Positions 30,001 to 37,040 of a stretch of 64,000 nucleotides of DNA are shown piece after piece; within the stretch, counting starts at the first letter, position 1; each line of letters opens with the position of its first letter. The DNA is from Planctomycetota bacterium (GTDB lineage: Bacteria; Planctomycetota; Phycisphaerae; Phycisphaerales; UBA1924). Both the position numbers and the translations under genes were made by a program. The stretch covers positions 107,170 to 171,169 of the forward strand of contig RFGH01000074.1 in NCBI GenBank assembly GCA_003696675.1, in the 5' to 3' direction. Below the pieces are notes generated by a model. The model saw nothing but the letters and a program-made list of their open reading frames with translations, searched no databases and was not told the DNA's origin.

Positions 30001-30095
30001 GCCAGGGTTCCGATCACGATCACCAGCGCCGATCCGCGCCGGAGCGTGGGGCCCCGTCCGTTGCGTCCCCGGGAGTTGTTCATCAAGCGTCGCAT
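24087..30095 (-). CDS. Giant GspK-like minor pseudopilin / pilus-tip protein
   Basis: About 2002 residues, six to seven times the size of ordinary GspK. I start at the ATG at 30095 (GGAG six bases before; a 6-base GC hairpin lies just ahead of it). The N-terminus is prepilin-like: a basic stretch with LRRGSALVIVIGTLALISV, a cleavable Gly followed by a hydrophobic helix. Near residue 1700 the GspK hallmark appears: GLININTAPLDVLRTLPG, the helix-hairpin-helix-like segment of the family. Calcium-loop-like sequences lie near residues 335 (DADGDGLADS) and 1170 (DNDADGDGLPDGYD). The rest is low in Cys, rich in Asp, Asn, Pro and Arg, and unlike anything I recognise. It is the last gene of the pseudopilin series and, by analogy with GspK, would cap the pseudopilus tip. 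The size is supported by one uninterrupted frame. Confidence 0.85.
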   Translation of the reverse strand: MRRLMNNSRGRNGRGPTLRRGSALVIVIGTLALISVFAAIYIAIGRADTRAADTVKVRAAQDDYAEVYAAHVAEVIGRDRLDATLQYADANLTYQVPRRESTDMPYTDWSVRSESANPSEWFFPWGGNPYPRPAADRFDPRVPSDPWLASLRPTYIGPPPGIAGAFPLAAESTPDPELAQYRRYLDDRDWYQISNFARDGRPVNLFNLRPQSAFGGAAIGGFDSEPGWGVTNNPGGPQVRRMSEGLSLFNLDNINNRLVVRSFDPTADGIWLPGEAFPILPPGFSADDIRNTPAVWTMFQRYAVIPLNQTFVTYNRNGDVSDWSDPDYPPYQWGDADGDGLADSRWFELTEARDPVGTDSGPRGDIQTLYPGGDMRVFAAVRAVDLSAMVNVNTAIDSLTPPTEDHPMGLTPAEVDLRRLLTRQDISANNLSLRAVVGNRQPYPLSFADLRRERRDAGVPNIPSLWPDSDYSRYAADFENRGVPLDFMPVTPLDPGVPGQNNFPNAPSATQPEFPNSLVIGRYAAAAVRRSIELNAPLPRAYRGALSVPPAASNDPYHLPEGSPLQRDGDTADAFNDLAERKADVYRRVGSLNPLRLGEAGTLALDGIAPTAPEARYFGAGLFGLDDLAELLTFHGVNDPEVTSRLEIAMGGRFRFDGGTGDERYSPLLSTRPLTLDRDAHGEVLVNRFNPNRGTEVSGQMSPETMALLAMSPRTRLTTLSGAVKLRPGIVAGGTFRGNNESVARKLTIDDAAVPISALGASGAEAFSVYYGALAGELESFRPKRGSGVDGLPAGILNNVWATDLSLARDSAYATLFYGHRGPELALRVAAHAAVNAKDMFDADTVPTIATMVLDNAPVVRNLIDTVRTQLDAISNIGDFNLSNSAEALLYPGLLDSLLDPDAGPEAANNNNERVLPTNRLPDGRRMVNVYGVEPTPIITEVAAFSIYTDASVNAGGDDDSGPEPRSIRPGIRPILQGDSLEQITINSARTHTNPDMMTQVIAIQLTNPWDEDIVLGGGTGPGGIMWRRGENARDYFDPDNNLEFNYYIEYNGRFFKLGEFREYLPPLTNGGIDYRANNDYALGGGPNVNPNGQQIPLASIDDSYLELEYRNVVLGPGESRVFYITAHTRMDDQPAWGGLEERWKQLIWEGGPVDDEYQLLTITNPDDNDADGDGLPDGYDSKGWTGPAQEWLERRQFRSRRGGMSFPVRIHPFDPRTGELVEGEGTLARPASFVDFIGTSGDPAADFGLTGRTAKPGLVRLWRKHTVNGIEEVPDRLRRRAGQIRENLVQNDILVDRMYLGATDSDNYLANALWSDADNEIENSVSFPEAFAPVNNPCNAGSDILNIRNDNTGITFARWASVRRKDTARTLSGNDEIEADKNVGKIDSYLLASRRDPQSLIERIDNSTIIPDDPEILDLLELCDPTDPLNGYNGVVGMLNTVEYDAERTLRSFWLKGMNQLPVVQTVATHPRRKNDNDPGPTSATDDPLGRFDPAPLADNATGRNLFDNQADELRPEVFLRKDLDAARVTDALLAMGIGPAYSPNLTANPRDPRANYEVYDDEWMTLSEAFAIALGFENFTAANPLTDANPDIVWFDAARTITGQDPEYVLDDLRLRFDDYVPFLNLGFAPDEIGPNGKVRFTTRLSDPVVPDDDARRGTGVPLALGVLDAVAPIDPPKYPGEQDNEQWRLTSPVMGLININTAPLDVLRTLPGLTPSAQMYRTISDPTLKTEWWGANVFSGTYTGLVTDADLGVPNLDWLNATSAVNNPDVAATLTAYRDRTVARPRVRSDTSVDSPGARLALSYAPAFNNPDVQRAFLDNLYTEIPVLPGQDVSLPRTQVSGVDALRGAPGFGSLGEVLMASIDTDALRSDFPNIADMPHLSADFYARDGKNLGVAGSGENAVSLSPQFNNGRSGNVVDDYAERLAMAAGIMNLTTTRSDFFAVWMLLQGYRESDVATLRENDPLVPSFQKRYLMVIDRSNVVEPGDQPRIVLFREVPL

Positions 30096-30251
30096 CGTTC
30101 GCTCCATGCCCGCCCGTGCGGGCCTCTGTTCGCACCGTACTTCTCGCTCGCCCGGCCGGTCCCCGCCCGCAGGTGCCGCGGACGCCGTCGCCGTGCTTTC
30201 ATCTCCCACACTTTCGTCCCCGACGGGCCGGTCTCACCGACCCCGCCGGGA

Positions 30252-32102
30252 TCAGCCCCGCTCGCCCGGGACCTGGAACACGAACTGGAAGGTCCGCTCG
30301 GTGCTCAGGTCTTCGGGGTCGGCCAGGGACATCGTGATCCGGATGAACTTGGGCCAGGGCACGCGGACATCGTCGCTCTGGTTGTTGGGCGTGCCGTTGG
30401 GATCGACAAATCCGAAGACCGCGAAGTCCGGATCAAACCAGTTGGTGTTGGGGAGCCCGGACGCCATCACACGCTCGAAAGTCGGCTGGCCCGGCTGTAA
30501 AGGCAGTGTGCCGGGATACCGCTCGATGTCCGGGTCGGCGAGGTGATCGGTGGAGTCCACCACACCGTCGTTGTTCGTATCGCGCGTCGCTCTTGGCAGG
30601 CCGTACCACCGCATCTGCTTGAAGTCCGGATCGCCGATCGCCAGCGTGGGATCGACATAGCCGTAGGTCCATTCGACGATGAACTCGGTGACGCGCGGCA
30701 CGAAGACCTGCGAGCCGAGCATCTCCTGGTTTGCTTCGGCGATGGCCCGCCCGAGCCGTCCGGCGTCGTTGTTCGGAAACTCCGAGCCCTCGAATACCAG
30801 GCGTGTCGGACCATCCTCATAGCGCACGCCCGCGAGGTAGACCGGGCGGTTGAGATCCCGGGTGTCCCACAGGCTGGGCATCGAATCGAGCGCCCACGCC
30901 CGCAGGAAGCGGTACTGCGTGCGGATGTTGAGATTGACCGCGTCTGCCTGCCCGATGCCGAAGGTCGGATCGAGCCAGTCGGCGGCGAAGGCGTCGGCGG
31001 TGGCGTTCGGGTTACTCACCCTTCCCGGTGCGAAGGGGTTGTATGTGCGTGGGAACGCATAGTCATTCGGTGTTCGACCAGCGGCCGCGAGTGAGCGGAT
31101 CTGATTGTTGATCGAAGCGATTGTGCCGATCGCAACATCAACCACCCCACTCACGCGATAGCTCGGCCATGTCCATGAAAGCGGCAAACTCGGTGCTCCG
31201 ACAAGCCCCGAACCGAATAGATCATGTACTCGCCAACGGCTTGCACCATCAGGACCGGGAAGTCCGCGTCCCGGGCGGGGGGCTCCGCCTCCGAACGCAG
31301 TATCAGCAGACCACCCAAGACTGTTAAATAGGCTGCGCGATGCGGGCTGAAAACCGATTTGTCGCTGCGTGTCTCTCAGGAAGAAACTCTCGTTCAGAAA
31401 CTCGGACTGCCGATTCAGCAGTCCAAAGACTTCCTGCGGAGTTTGCCGCGTGGGTTCTGGACTAGCCAGAAGGGTGACCTGCCGAAGCAGCGACCAATCA
31501 CGCGCAAACTCGTTCGGATTGCCAACACGCCCCGACGGCATACCAAGGAGTGCAAAGTCATTCGCGCTGGTGCGCGTCACTCCTCTATTCGAGTCGTGAG
31601 GAGCCGGATTAAAAAACAGATTCAGGTAACTATCTGGATCCGTCACCAAGTCGGCCGGACGCTTCTGACCGATCCCGTAATACACCGCGGCCTCGTTCGA
31701 GGTCGCCTGCACGCCGCTGACCAGCGGAGGTCGCATGCTCGTGAAATCGCCACGGGCGAAGAACATCAGTTCGTCGGCGCGGCGGGGGCGGCCGTCGCGA
31801 TCGCGGGTGGACAGGCGGCTGTTGATCACCTGCCCGAACTCGTCAGACGCGTACCGCTGGGCGATGACCATGTAGCCGTCGCGGGTCAGACGCTCGAGAT
31901 CGGCGCGGATCTGGTTCTCGATGCGCTGGGCGGCGCTGTTGATGGCGCTGGCCCGGCGCCCCTCGCTCACGGCGCTGCCGATCGATCCGAAGATCACGCT
32001 CAGCCCGATCGAGACCAACGCCAGCACGCCGATGGCGATCAGCAACTCGACGATCGTGAAGCCGCCTCGGCGGACGCGGATTGTCGCGGTCGTTCCGCTC
32101 AT
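30252..32102 (-). CDS. GspJ/PulJ-like minor pseudopilin, oversized
   Basis: About 616 residues; GspJ is usually near 200. The ATG at 32102 is preceded by GGAG. The prepilin signature is clear: RRGG|FTIVELLIAIGVLALVS, with Glu at position +5 of the mature helix. A helix follows with the J-type pattern AINSAAQRIENQIRADLERL. The large C-terminal part contains an EF-hand-like loop (DTNNDGVVDSTD) and is otherwise unfamiliar. It lies seven bases after the I-type pseudopilin gene. In known systems GspJ joins GspI and GspK in the tip complex, which agrees with the gene order here. Confidence 0.86.
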   Translation of the reverse strand: MSGTTATIRVRRGGFTIVELLIAIGVLALVSIGLSVIFGSIGSAVSEGRRASAINSAAQRIENQIRADLERLTRDGYMVIAQRYASDEFGQVINSRLSTRDRDGRPRRADELMFFARGDFTSMRPPLVSGVQATSNEAAVYYGIGQKRPADLVTDPDSYLNLFFNPAPHDSNRGVTRTSANDFALLGMPSGRVGNPNEFARDWSLLRQVTLLASPEPTRQTPQEVFGLLNRQSEFLNESFFLRDTQRQIGFQPASRSLFNSLGWSADTAFGGGAPRPGRGLPGPDGASRWRVHDLFGSGLVGAPSLPLSWTWPSYRVSGVVDVAIGTIASINNQIRSLAAAGRTPNDYAFPRTYNPFAPGRVSNPNATADAFAADWLDPTFGIGQADAVNLNIRTQYRFLRAWALDSMPSLWDTRDLNRPVYLAGVRYEDGPTRLVFEGSEFPNNDAGRLGRAIAEANQEMLGSQVFVPRVTEFIVEWTYGYVDPTLAIGDPDFKQMRWYGLPRATRDTNNDGVVDSTDHLADPDIERYPGTLPLQPGQPTFERVMASGLPNTNWFDPDFAVFGFVDPNGTPNNQSDDVRVPWPKFIRITMSLADPEDLSTERTFQFVFQVPGERG

Positions 32103-32109
32103 GCCGGGC

Positions 32110-33243
32110 TTACTCCTTCTCCAGCGTGTAGACGCCCACGGCCACGGGCACATTCGGGGTGAACAGGGCCTGCTTAACCCATGTCGTCCGCTGCCAGGCC
32201 TCAGGGTTGCGGTTGCTGACCCGCCGGCCCTCGCTGGCATTCTCGCGGCGGAACGGGGGTTCGACGATCACGGCCCGTTCGGCGATCTGACGCTGCGGAT
32301 CTCCGTCTTCGACTTCTGGCAGCCCCACCACCGTGCGCACCACGCCGGTGTTGTCGACGATCTTCTGGCCGACCTGGCGGAAGAAATCGAGGGTGGTGTC
32401 GAACTCAGTGTCATCCGAATCTTCCAGCACAAGCCAGTTCAGGCGGTCCTCATAGACCGACACCTCGGCGACAAGCGGGATCGGATAGAAACGCCCGTTC
32501 GTCCGCCCGTCGTCGGTCACCAGCCGACCGGTCGCACCGTCGAGCGCCAGCGGCAGCACGGGACGATTGATATTGGGCGGACTGTTGTCATCGGTCAGCA
32601 CATCCGAGAGCGTGTAGCCCCGGGGAACACGGATGCGCTCGTCGATCCGGCGCACGAAGATCGCGACCTGGGCGGCATCGCCCGAAACACGCCGCACCAC
32701 GGGGTCCCAGACATACTTCGGATCGGTGCCCGAATCGGGCAGCGGATACAGCCTCGCCTGCACGGGCAGAATCAGCCCGGCGTTGACGCCGGACGCCAAT
32801 AGATCGGCCCGCCACACACCTCTTGCAAGATCGCTATTGGGATCAACGCTTCGCACATCAAAGCCGGGCAGAGGTGCCCCAAACGGAGGAAGCTGCATAC
32901 TCGTCGATTCCAGCAACGACGGCGCCATCCACGCGAAGGATCGGTCGTTCGATCCGATCTGCACCGGACGCACGCCACCAGCGCCGCCGGCGAGGTTGGC
33001 CGGGATGCCGAGCCTGAGCCGCCCGTTGTTGTCCAAGGCCCACAGCCCCGAAAGATCCACGACGCCCGTACCCGAGGTCAGCATCTCGAAACCGAAGTCG
33101 GCGACATCGGCCCCGCGTATCGCGTCGAACGCGGCACGCTGCTGCGCGATCACCACGGGGAACACCGCGCCCAACCCGAGCAAGCCCAGCGCGAGCACCA
33201 GCACGGCGATGAGCACCTCGATCAGCGAGAAGCCCCGTCTCAT
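32110..33243 (-). CDS. GspI/PilV-like minor pseudopilin
   Basis: A 377-residue protein with a textbook type IV prepilin start: MRRG|FSLIEVLIAVLVLALGLLG, Glu at +5, cleavage after Gly4. The helix continues LGAVFPVVIAQQRAAFDAI, typical of GspI/PilV proteins that contact GspJ. The C-terminal domain (about 340 residues) is larger than the usual 100. The ATG overlaps the stop of the H-type gene by four bases (33240-33243), so the pseudopilins are translated as a coupled set. Confidence 0.87.
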   Translation of the reverse strand: MRRGFSLIEVLIAVLVLALGLLGLGAVFPVVIAQQRAAFDAIRGADVADFGFEMLTSGTGVVDLSGLWALDNNGRLRLGIPANLAGGAGGVRPVQIGSNDRSFAWMAPSLLESTSMQLPPFGAPLPGFDVRSVDPNSDLARGVWRADLLASGVNAGLILPVQARLYPLPDSGTDPKYVWDPVVRRVSGDAAQVAIFVRRIDERIRVPRGYTLSDVLTDDNSPPNINRPVLPLALDGATGRLVTDDGRTNGRFYPIPLVAEVSVYEDRLNWLVLEDSDDTEFDTTLDFFRQVGQKIVDNTGVVRTVVGLPEVEDGDPQRQIAERAVIVEPPFRRENASEGRRVSNRNPEAWQRTTWVKQALFTPNVPVAVGVYTLEKE

Positions 33244-34529
33244 CGCAGCACCTCCGTCAGTTCACCCGTCAGGGGACGGATCAGATACAGCCGGGCCTGC
33301 GGCTCGTCGGGTTGCAGATCACCGGGCAGATCCTCGGGATCGCCGCCGATCCGGCCATCAAGATTCGTATCGCCCTCGATCCAACTGTTGATGTTCCGAC
33401 GAATCGTGTCAGGGTCAAAGCCATCACGGAAGAGGGTCTCGTCAAAGCGGATCACCGCGTCAGTGCCCGCAGCGTCGGGCGCGATGTCGTCGTAAATCGT
33501 CCCCGTGCCCGCGTTCAGGCCCCGCGCTCCCAGTGCCTGGGCCAGGCGACGCTCGTCATACACCGCGATACGGGTGACTGGTTTGAGGAGTACCGTGTCG
33601 TTCGAGTCGATGCCGATGTACTCGGCTCGCCCGGAGTCGCCCGTTGAACGGTAGGGTGGCGGCAGAGGCACGCCCGTACTGGGGTTGAATGGCGCGGCAG
33701 AGAGAATCGATCGCGTCCATTGAACGAGGTCCGCAGCCCGATCCGGACGCAAACGGAGCTGGTCGACATTCGGTCGCTCACCGCCCGGGCGGTTTTCCGT
33801 GCTCGGCCGCGGGTCCACAAGCAGCGCAAGTCCCCGATTGCTGCTCAGTCCGCCGGTGCGTGCATCGAAGCGGATCATGAACGACTGCCGAGCCGTCGCA
33901 TTCACTCCCCATCGCCCCTGCGGGATCGAAGTCGTCTGTTGATCGATCGGGAAGAAGCCGCTCTCAGGAAACAACCAGTTTCGTTCATTACGGGAATCGA
34001 TATCGCTACCCACCGTCTCGCTGTTGTACCAACGCGGTATCGGCCGCGGACGACCCGGCACCATCTCGAGAGTAGATCCTGACGGGGCATAGCCTCGCAC
34101 ATGCCAGTTTCGCGGCATCTCGATCGGTGGCACATCCTGCACCGGGGCGAACACATCCATCGTGAGCGAGCCATTGTCCGCCAGGTTGTCCGGTTGGAGC
34201 GACTGACGGTATGAACCCACCCGCACCGCCGGCACGATCCGCATCGGGCCGCCGGCGTCGAACAGGAACACCACCGCCCCATCGTCCCCGCCGGACGAAC
34301 GCAGCGCGAGATCCCGAGCCGACGCCACCGCCGACTCGACCGAGTTGAACGCCAGCGACCGCTCGGACGAATACACCAACGCGCGGAAGGACGGCACCGC
34401 GATCGTCAGAACGATCACGATGATCGCGATGACCACCAGCAGCTCCACCACGGTGAAGGCGCGGTCACGCGTGCGCCGGGCCCATCCGGCCGCGGCAAGG
34501 AAGTTCGGGTTGGCGGTGTGCGTCGTCAT
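33240..34529 (-). CDS. GspH/FimT-like minor pseudopilin
   Basis: About 429 residues. I start at the ATG at 34529, which overlaps the preceding stop (TGATG). A leader of 24 residues ends in Ala where Gly is usual, followed by FTVVELLVVIAIIVIVLTI with Glu at +5. The next segment, VPSFRALVYSSERSLAFNSVESAVASARDLAL, matches the GspH/FimT family. The C-terminal domain is enlarged and has a dockerin-like loop (GDTNLDGRIGGDPEDL). Prepilin peptidases are known to accept Ala at -1, so processing is plausible. Confidence 0.86.
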   Translation of the reverse strand: MTTHTANPNFLAAAGWARRTRDRAFTVVELLVVIAIIVIVLTIAVPSFRALVYSSERSLAFNSVESAVASARDLALRSSGGDDGAVVFLFDAGGPMRIVPAVRVGSYRQSLQPDNLADNGSLTMDVFAPVQDVPPIEMPRNWHVRGYAPSGSTLEMVPGRPRPIPRWYNSETVGSDIDSRNERNWLFPESGFFPIDQQTTSIPQGRWGVNATARQSFMIRFDARTGGLSSNRGLALLVDPRPSTENRPGGERPNVDQLRLRPDRAADLVQWTRSILSAAPFNPSTGVPLPPPYRSTGDSGRAEYIGIDSNDTVLLKPVTRIAVYDERRLAQALGARGLNAGTGTIYDDIAPDAAGTDAVIRFDETLFRDGFDPDTIRRNINSWIEGDTNLDGRIGGDPEDLPGDLQPDEPQARLYLIRPLTGELTEVLR

Positions 34530-35677
34530 CAGTTGCCAAGCCCCACAATGTTGTCGTCCCACGCCGATTTGCGCATCGCCGCCTGACCGTCGAGCGAGGT
34601 CGGCACCGGCTCACGCAGCACGCGGGCGATCTCGTCGATCGGCTCGTTGCCGAAGAGCTTGTTCGGCCCCGCGCTCACGATGGCGTAACGGGCGCCGCGG
34701 AGCTCGGCGTTGTCTCCCGTCAACCCGCCCGGGAGTGTGCGGGCGTTGGCGGGGTCGTTCCGTATCGCCGCCATCGCGACCGGATCGATCAGCACCGGCG
34801 GGATGTTCAGATCCAGCGTGGTCTCGGTGACCAGCCGCCGCCCGACATACCGCCCCCGCTCCCAGCGGTAGTAGCGGTACGCACGCCCCCACGGATCGAC
34901 ATAAGCCGCGTGCGAATCCGGCGGCGTCACATTGGTGGGCGCGGTCTCCCCGTGCTCGGCATATTCGGCGGGCTCAAAGTATCCGAACACGAGCTTCAGG
35001 GAGGACTTCTCGCCGTCGATCACCGGGTCGTACCGATCGCGTGCCGGTGTGCCCCGCCAGACACCCTCCCAGTTCCCGTCGGCCCGCGGACGCGCCATAC
35101 CCGGACCCTGCACGCCGTCGAGCAGCACCCCCCCAACCCCGCCGAGGTAGTACGGCAGACTGAACTTCGAATAACGAAGATCATCCCAGGCCTCGTCGTC
35201 GTTCCATGCCGGCCCGCCGGGCACGAGCTCGATCTGATCCGCGCCCCTCCCGGAGCGGCGACGGAAGAAGTCCAGATCCTCGCCCTCCGACCACACCACC
35301 AGCTGTTCCCAGCGAAAACCCGTCGTAACTCGCTCCGCCAGCGGACCGTCGTCGATCTGGGGCTCCACCTGGGCGATGAAGGGGCGTCGGGCGTTGTCGC
35401 CCTGCGAGATCACTTCACCGTCATGCACCAGCGGGGGCAGGAAGCCGAACTGATCCTCGAACTGACGAACGCCCAGCACCAACGCATCCACACCCCGCTC
35501 GGCCGTGAGCACACGCGCACGCACCGTCGCCCGGGCGATGCCGCTCAGGAGCAACGCGGCGAGCAGCGCGATGATCACGATCGAGACCAGGATCTCGATC
35601 AGCGAGAACGCTCTCGCGTGCCGGCTCTGGATGTGGGGCGCGTATCGGCGCACTTGATTGCCCTCCATCAGGCTCAT
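34529..35677 (-). CDS. GspG-like major pseudopilin, oversized
   Basis: A 382-residue protein; GspG is normally about 140. The prepilin motif is RHARA|FSLIEILVSIVIIALLAALL, again with Ala at -1 and Glu at +5. GspG-type features in the C-terminal half are YVDPWGRAYRYYRWE and ARYAIVSAGPNKLFGN. A large insertion around residues 100-230 separates them from the helix. Several starts are possible (ATG at 35677 or 35668, or a GTG with a GGAGG box a few codons later); all keep the leader. It follows the platform gene by 15 bases. Confidence 0.87.
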   Translation of the reverse strand: MSLMEGNQVRRYAPHIQSRHARAFSLIEILVSIVIIALLAALLLSGIARATVRARVLTAERGVDALVLGVRQFEDQFGFLPPLVHDGEVISQGDNARRPFIAQVEPQIDDGPLAERVTTGFRWEQLVVWSEGEDLDFFRRRSGRGADQIELVPGGPAWNDDEAWDDLRYSKFSLPYYLGGVGGVLLDGVQGPGMARPRADGNWEGVWRGTPARDRYDPVIDGEKSSLKLVFGYFEPAEYAEHGETAPTNVTPPDSHAAYVDPWGRAYRYYRWERGRYVGRRLVTETTLDLNIPPVLIDPVAMAAIRNDPANARTLPGGLTGDNAELRGARYAIVSAGPNKLFGNEPIDEIARVLREPVPTSLDGQAAMRKSAWDDNIVGLGN

Positions 35678-35692
35678 CGCGGTCCCCGCGGA

Positions 35693-36973
35693 CTACTGGA
35701 GCGATTCGATCATCTTGATCATCGGAAGGAACATCGCCACCACGATCGTGCCGACCATGCCGCCGAGCACGACGACCATGAGCGGCTCGAGCAGCGACAC
35801 CAGGGACTCGACCGCGACATCGACTTCCTCGTCGTAGTTGTCCGCGATCTTCATCAGCATCGCGTCCATGTCGCCGGTCTCCTCGCCCACATCGATCATG
35901 TTGACCACGATCGCGTCGCAGGTCTTGGATTCACGCAGCGGCCCCGCGAAGCTCTCGCCTTCGCGGATCGAATCGTGGACCTTCTTGAGCGCCTTCTCGT
36001 ACACATAGTTGCCGCTCGTCTCGCCGGTGATCGTCACCGCTTCGAGAATCGGCACGCCGGCGCCGATCAGCGTTCCAAGGGTCCGGGTGAACCGCGCGAT
36101 GACCGTCTTGCGGATGAGCTTTCCGAAGATCGGGGTCCACAGAAGCAGCGTGTCGATGACCGCCTTGCCCGGCGGGGTCTTGCGGATCAGCTTGTAGCAG
36201 ATCCAGATGATCGGCCCACCGAGCACGACCCACACGGCGCCGGGGATGTCCTGGCCCGGACGCGTGCCCGCCATCCAGCTCGACGCGTCGACCAGCCAGA
36301 TCGTCAGCCCGGGCAGCTCCACCTCGAAGTCCGCGAAGATCTCTTTGAACTTCGGGATGATGAACACCATGATGAAGGTCAGGATCGCCACCGCGATCGT
36401 GATGACCACAATCGGATACACGAGCGCGCCCTTGATCTTGCGCTTCAGACGCTCGCTCTTCTCCATGAACTCGGCCAGGCGTTGCAGGATCAGGTCCAGC
36501 ACGCCGCCGATCTCGCCCGCATTCACCATCTTCACATAAAGGTGGTTGAACGCCTTGGGGAACTTGCCCATGGCCTCGGACAGCGAGCTGCCGCCCTCCA
36601 CCTCTTCGCACACCCCCGAGAGCACCGTCTTCATCTTGCCCGGCTTCTGCTGGCTCTCGAGAATCTGCAGCGACCGCAGCAGCGGCAGGCCCGCGTCCTG
36701 CAGCGTCGAGAGCTGGCGGGTGAAGAGCGTCAGGTGCTTGGGCTTGACGCGCCCGAAGCTGATCCCGCCGCCCTTCTTCTTCTTTTTCTTGCTCGCGCTC
36801 TCCGCCGCCGCGCCCTTGGTCTTGGCCTTCTTTTCCTTCTGCGGCTGGACGGAAGTCGGGAAATACCCCTGCGACTTGATCTTCTGCAGCGCTTCTTCGC
36901 TGCTGGCCGCCTCGATCGTGCCCTTCTGCGTCTTGCCCGACGCGTTCAAAGCCTGGTACACAAAGGTTGGCAT
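35693..36973 (-). CDS. pilC: Type IV pilus/type II secretion platform protein PilC/GspF (copy 2)
   Basis: A 426-residue platform protein. The start is the ATG at 36973, preceded by GAGGAG; a longer frame exists but lacks a ribosome-binding site. The N-terminal segment FVYQALNASGKTQKGTIEA and the two T2SSF repeats (LFTRQLSTLQDAGLPLLRSL, then FTRTLGTLIGAGVPILEAV) are characteristic, as are the three membrane helices, including IVVITIAVAILTFIMVFIIP and the C-terminal EPLMVVVLGGMVGTIVVAMF. A Lys/Ala-rich linker with six consecutive lysines joins the short N-terminal domain to the core. It recruits the PilB and PilT motors encoded next to it. Confidence 0.95.
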   Translation of the reverse strand: MPTFVYQALNASGKTQKGTIEAASSEEALQKIKSQGYFPTSVQPQKEKKAKTKGAAAESASKKKKKKGGGISFGRVKPKHLTLFTRQLSTLQDAGLPLLRSLQILESQQKPGKMKTVLSGVCEEVEGGSSLSEAMGKFPKAFNHLYVKMVNAGEIGGVLDLILQRLAEFMEKSERLKRKIKGALVYPIVVITIAVAILTFIMVFIIPKFKEIFADFEVELPGLTIWLVDASSWMAGTRPGQDIPGAVWVVLGGPIIWICYKLIRKTPPGKAVIDTLLLWTPIFGKLIRKTVIARFTRTLGTLIGAGVPILEAVTITGETSGNYVYEKALKKVHDSIREGESFAGPLRESKTCDAIVVNMIDVGEETGDMDAMLMKIADNYDEEVDVAVESLVSLLEPLMVVVLGGMVGTIVVAMFLPMIKMIESLQ

Positions 36974-37040
36974 CCCGAACTCCTCGCGCCCCGCACGGGG
37001 CGATTGATCCTGCTTGCTCCGCCACGCCTTGGCGGGCGTT

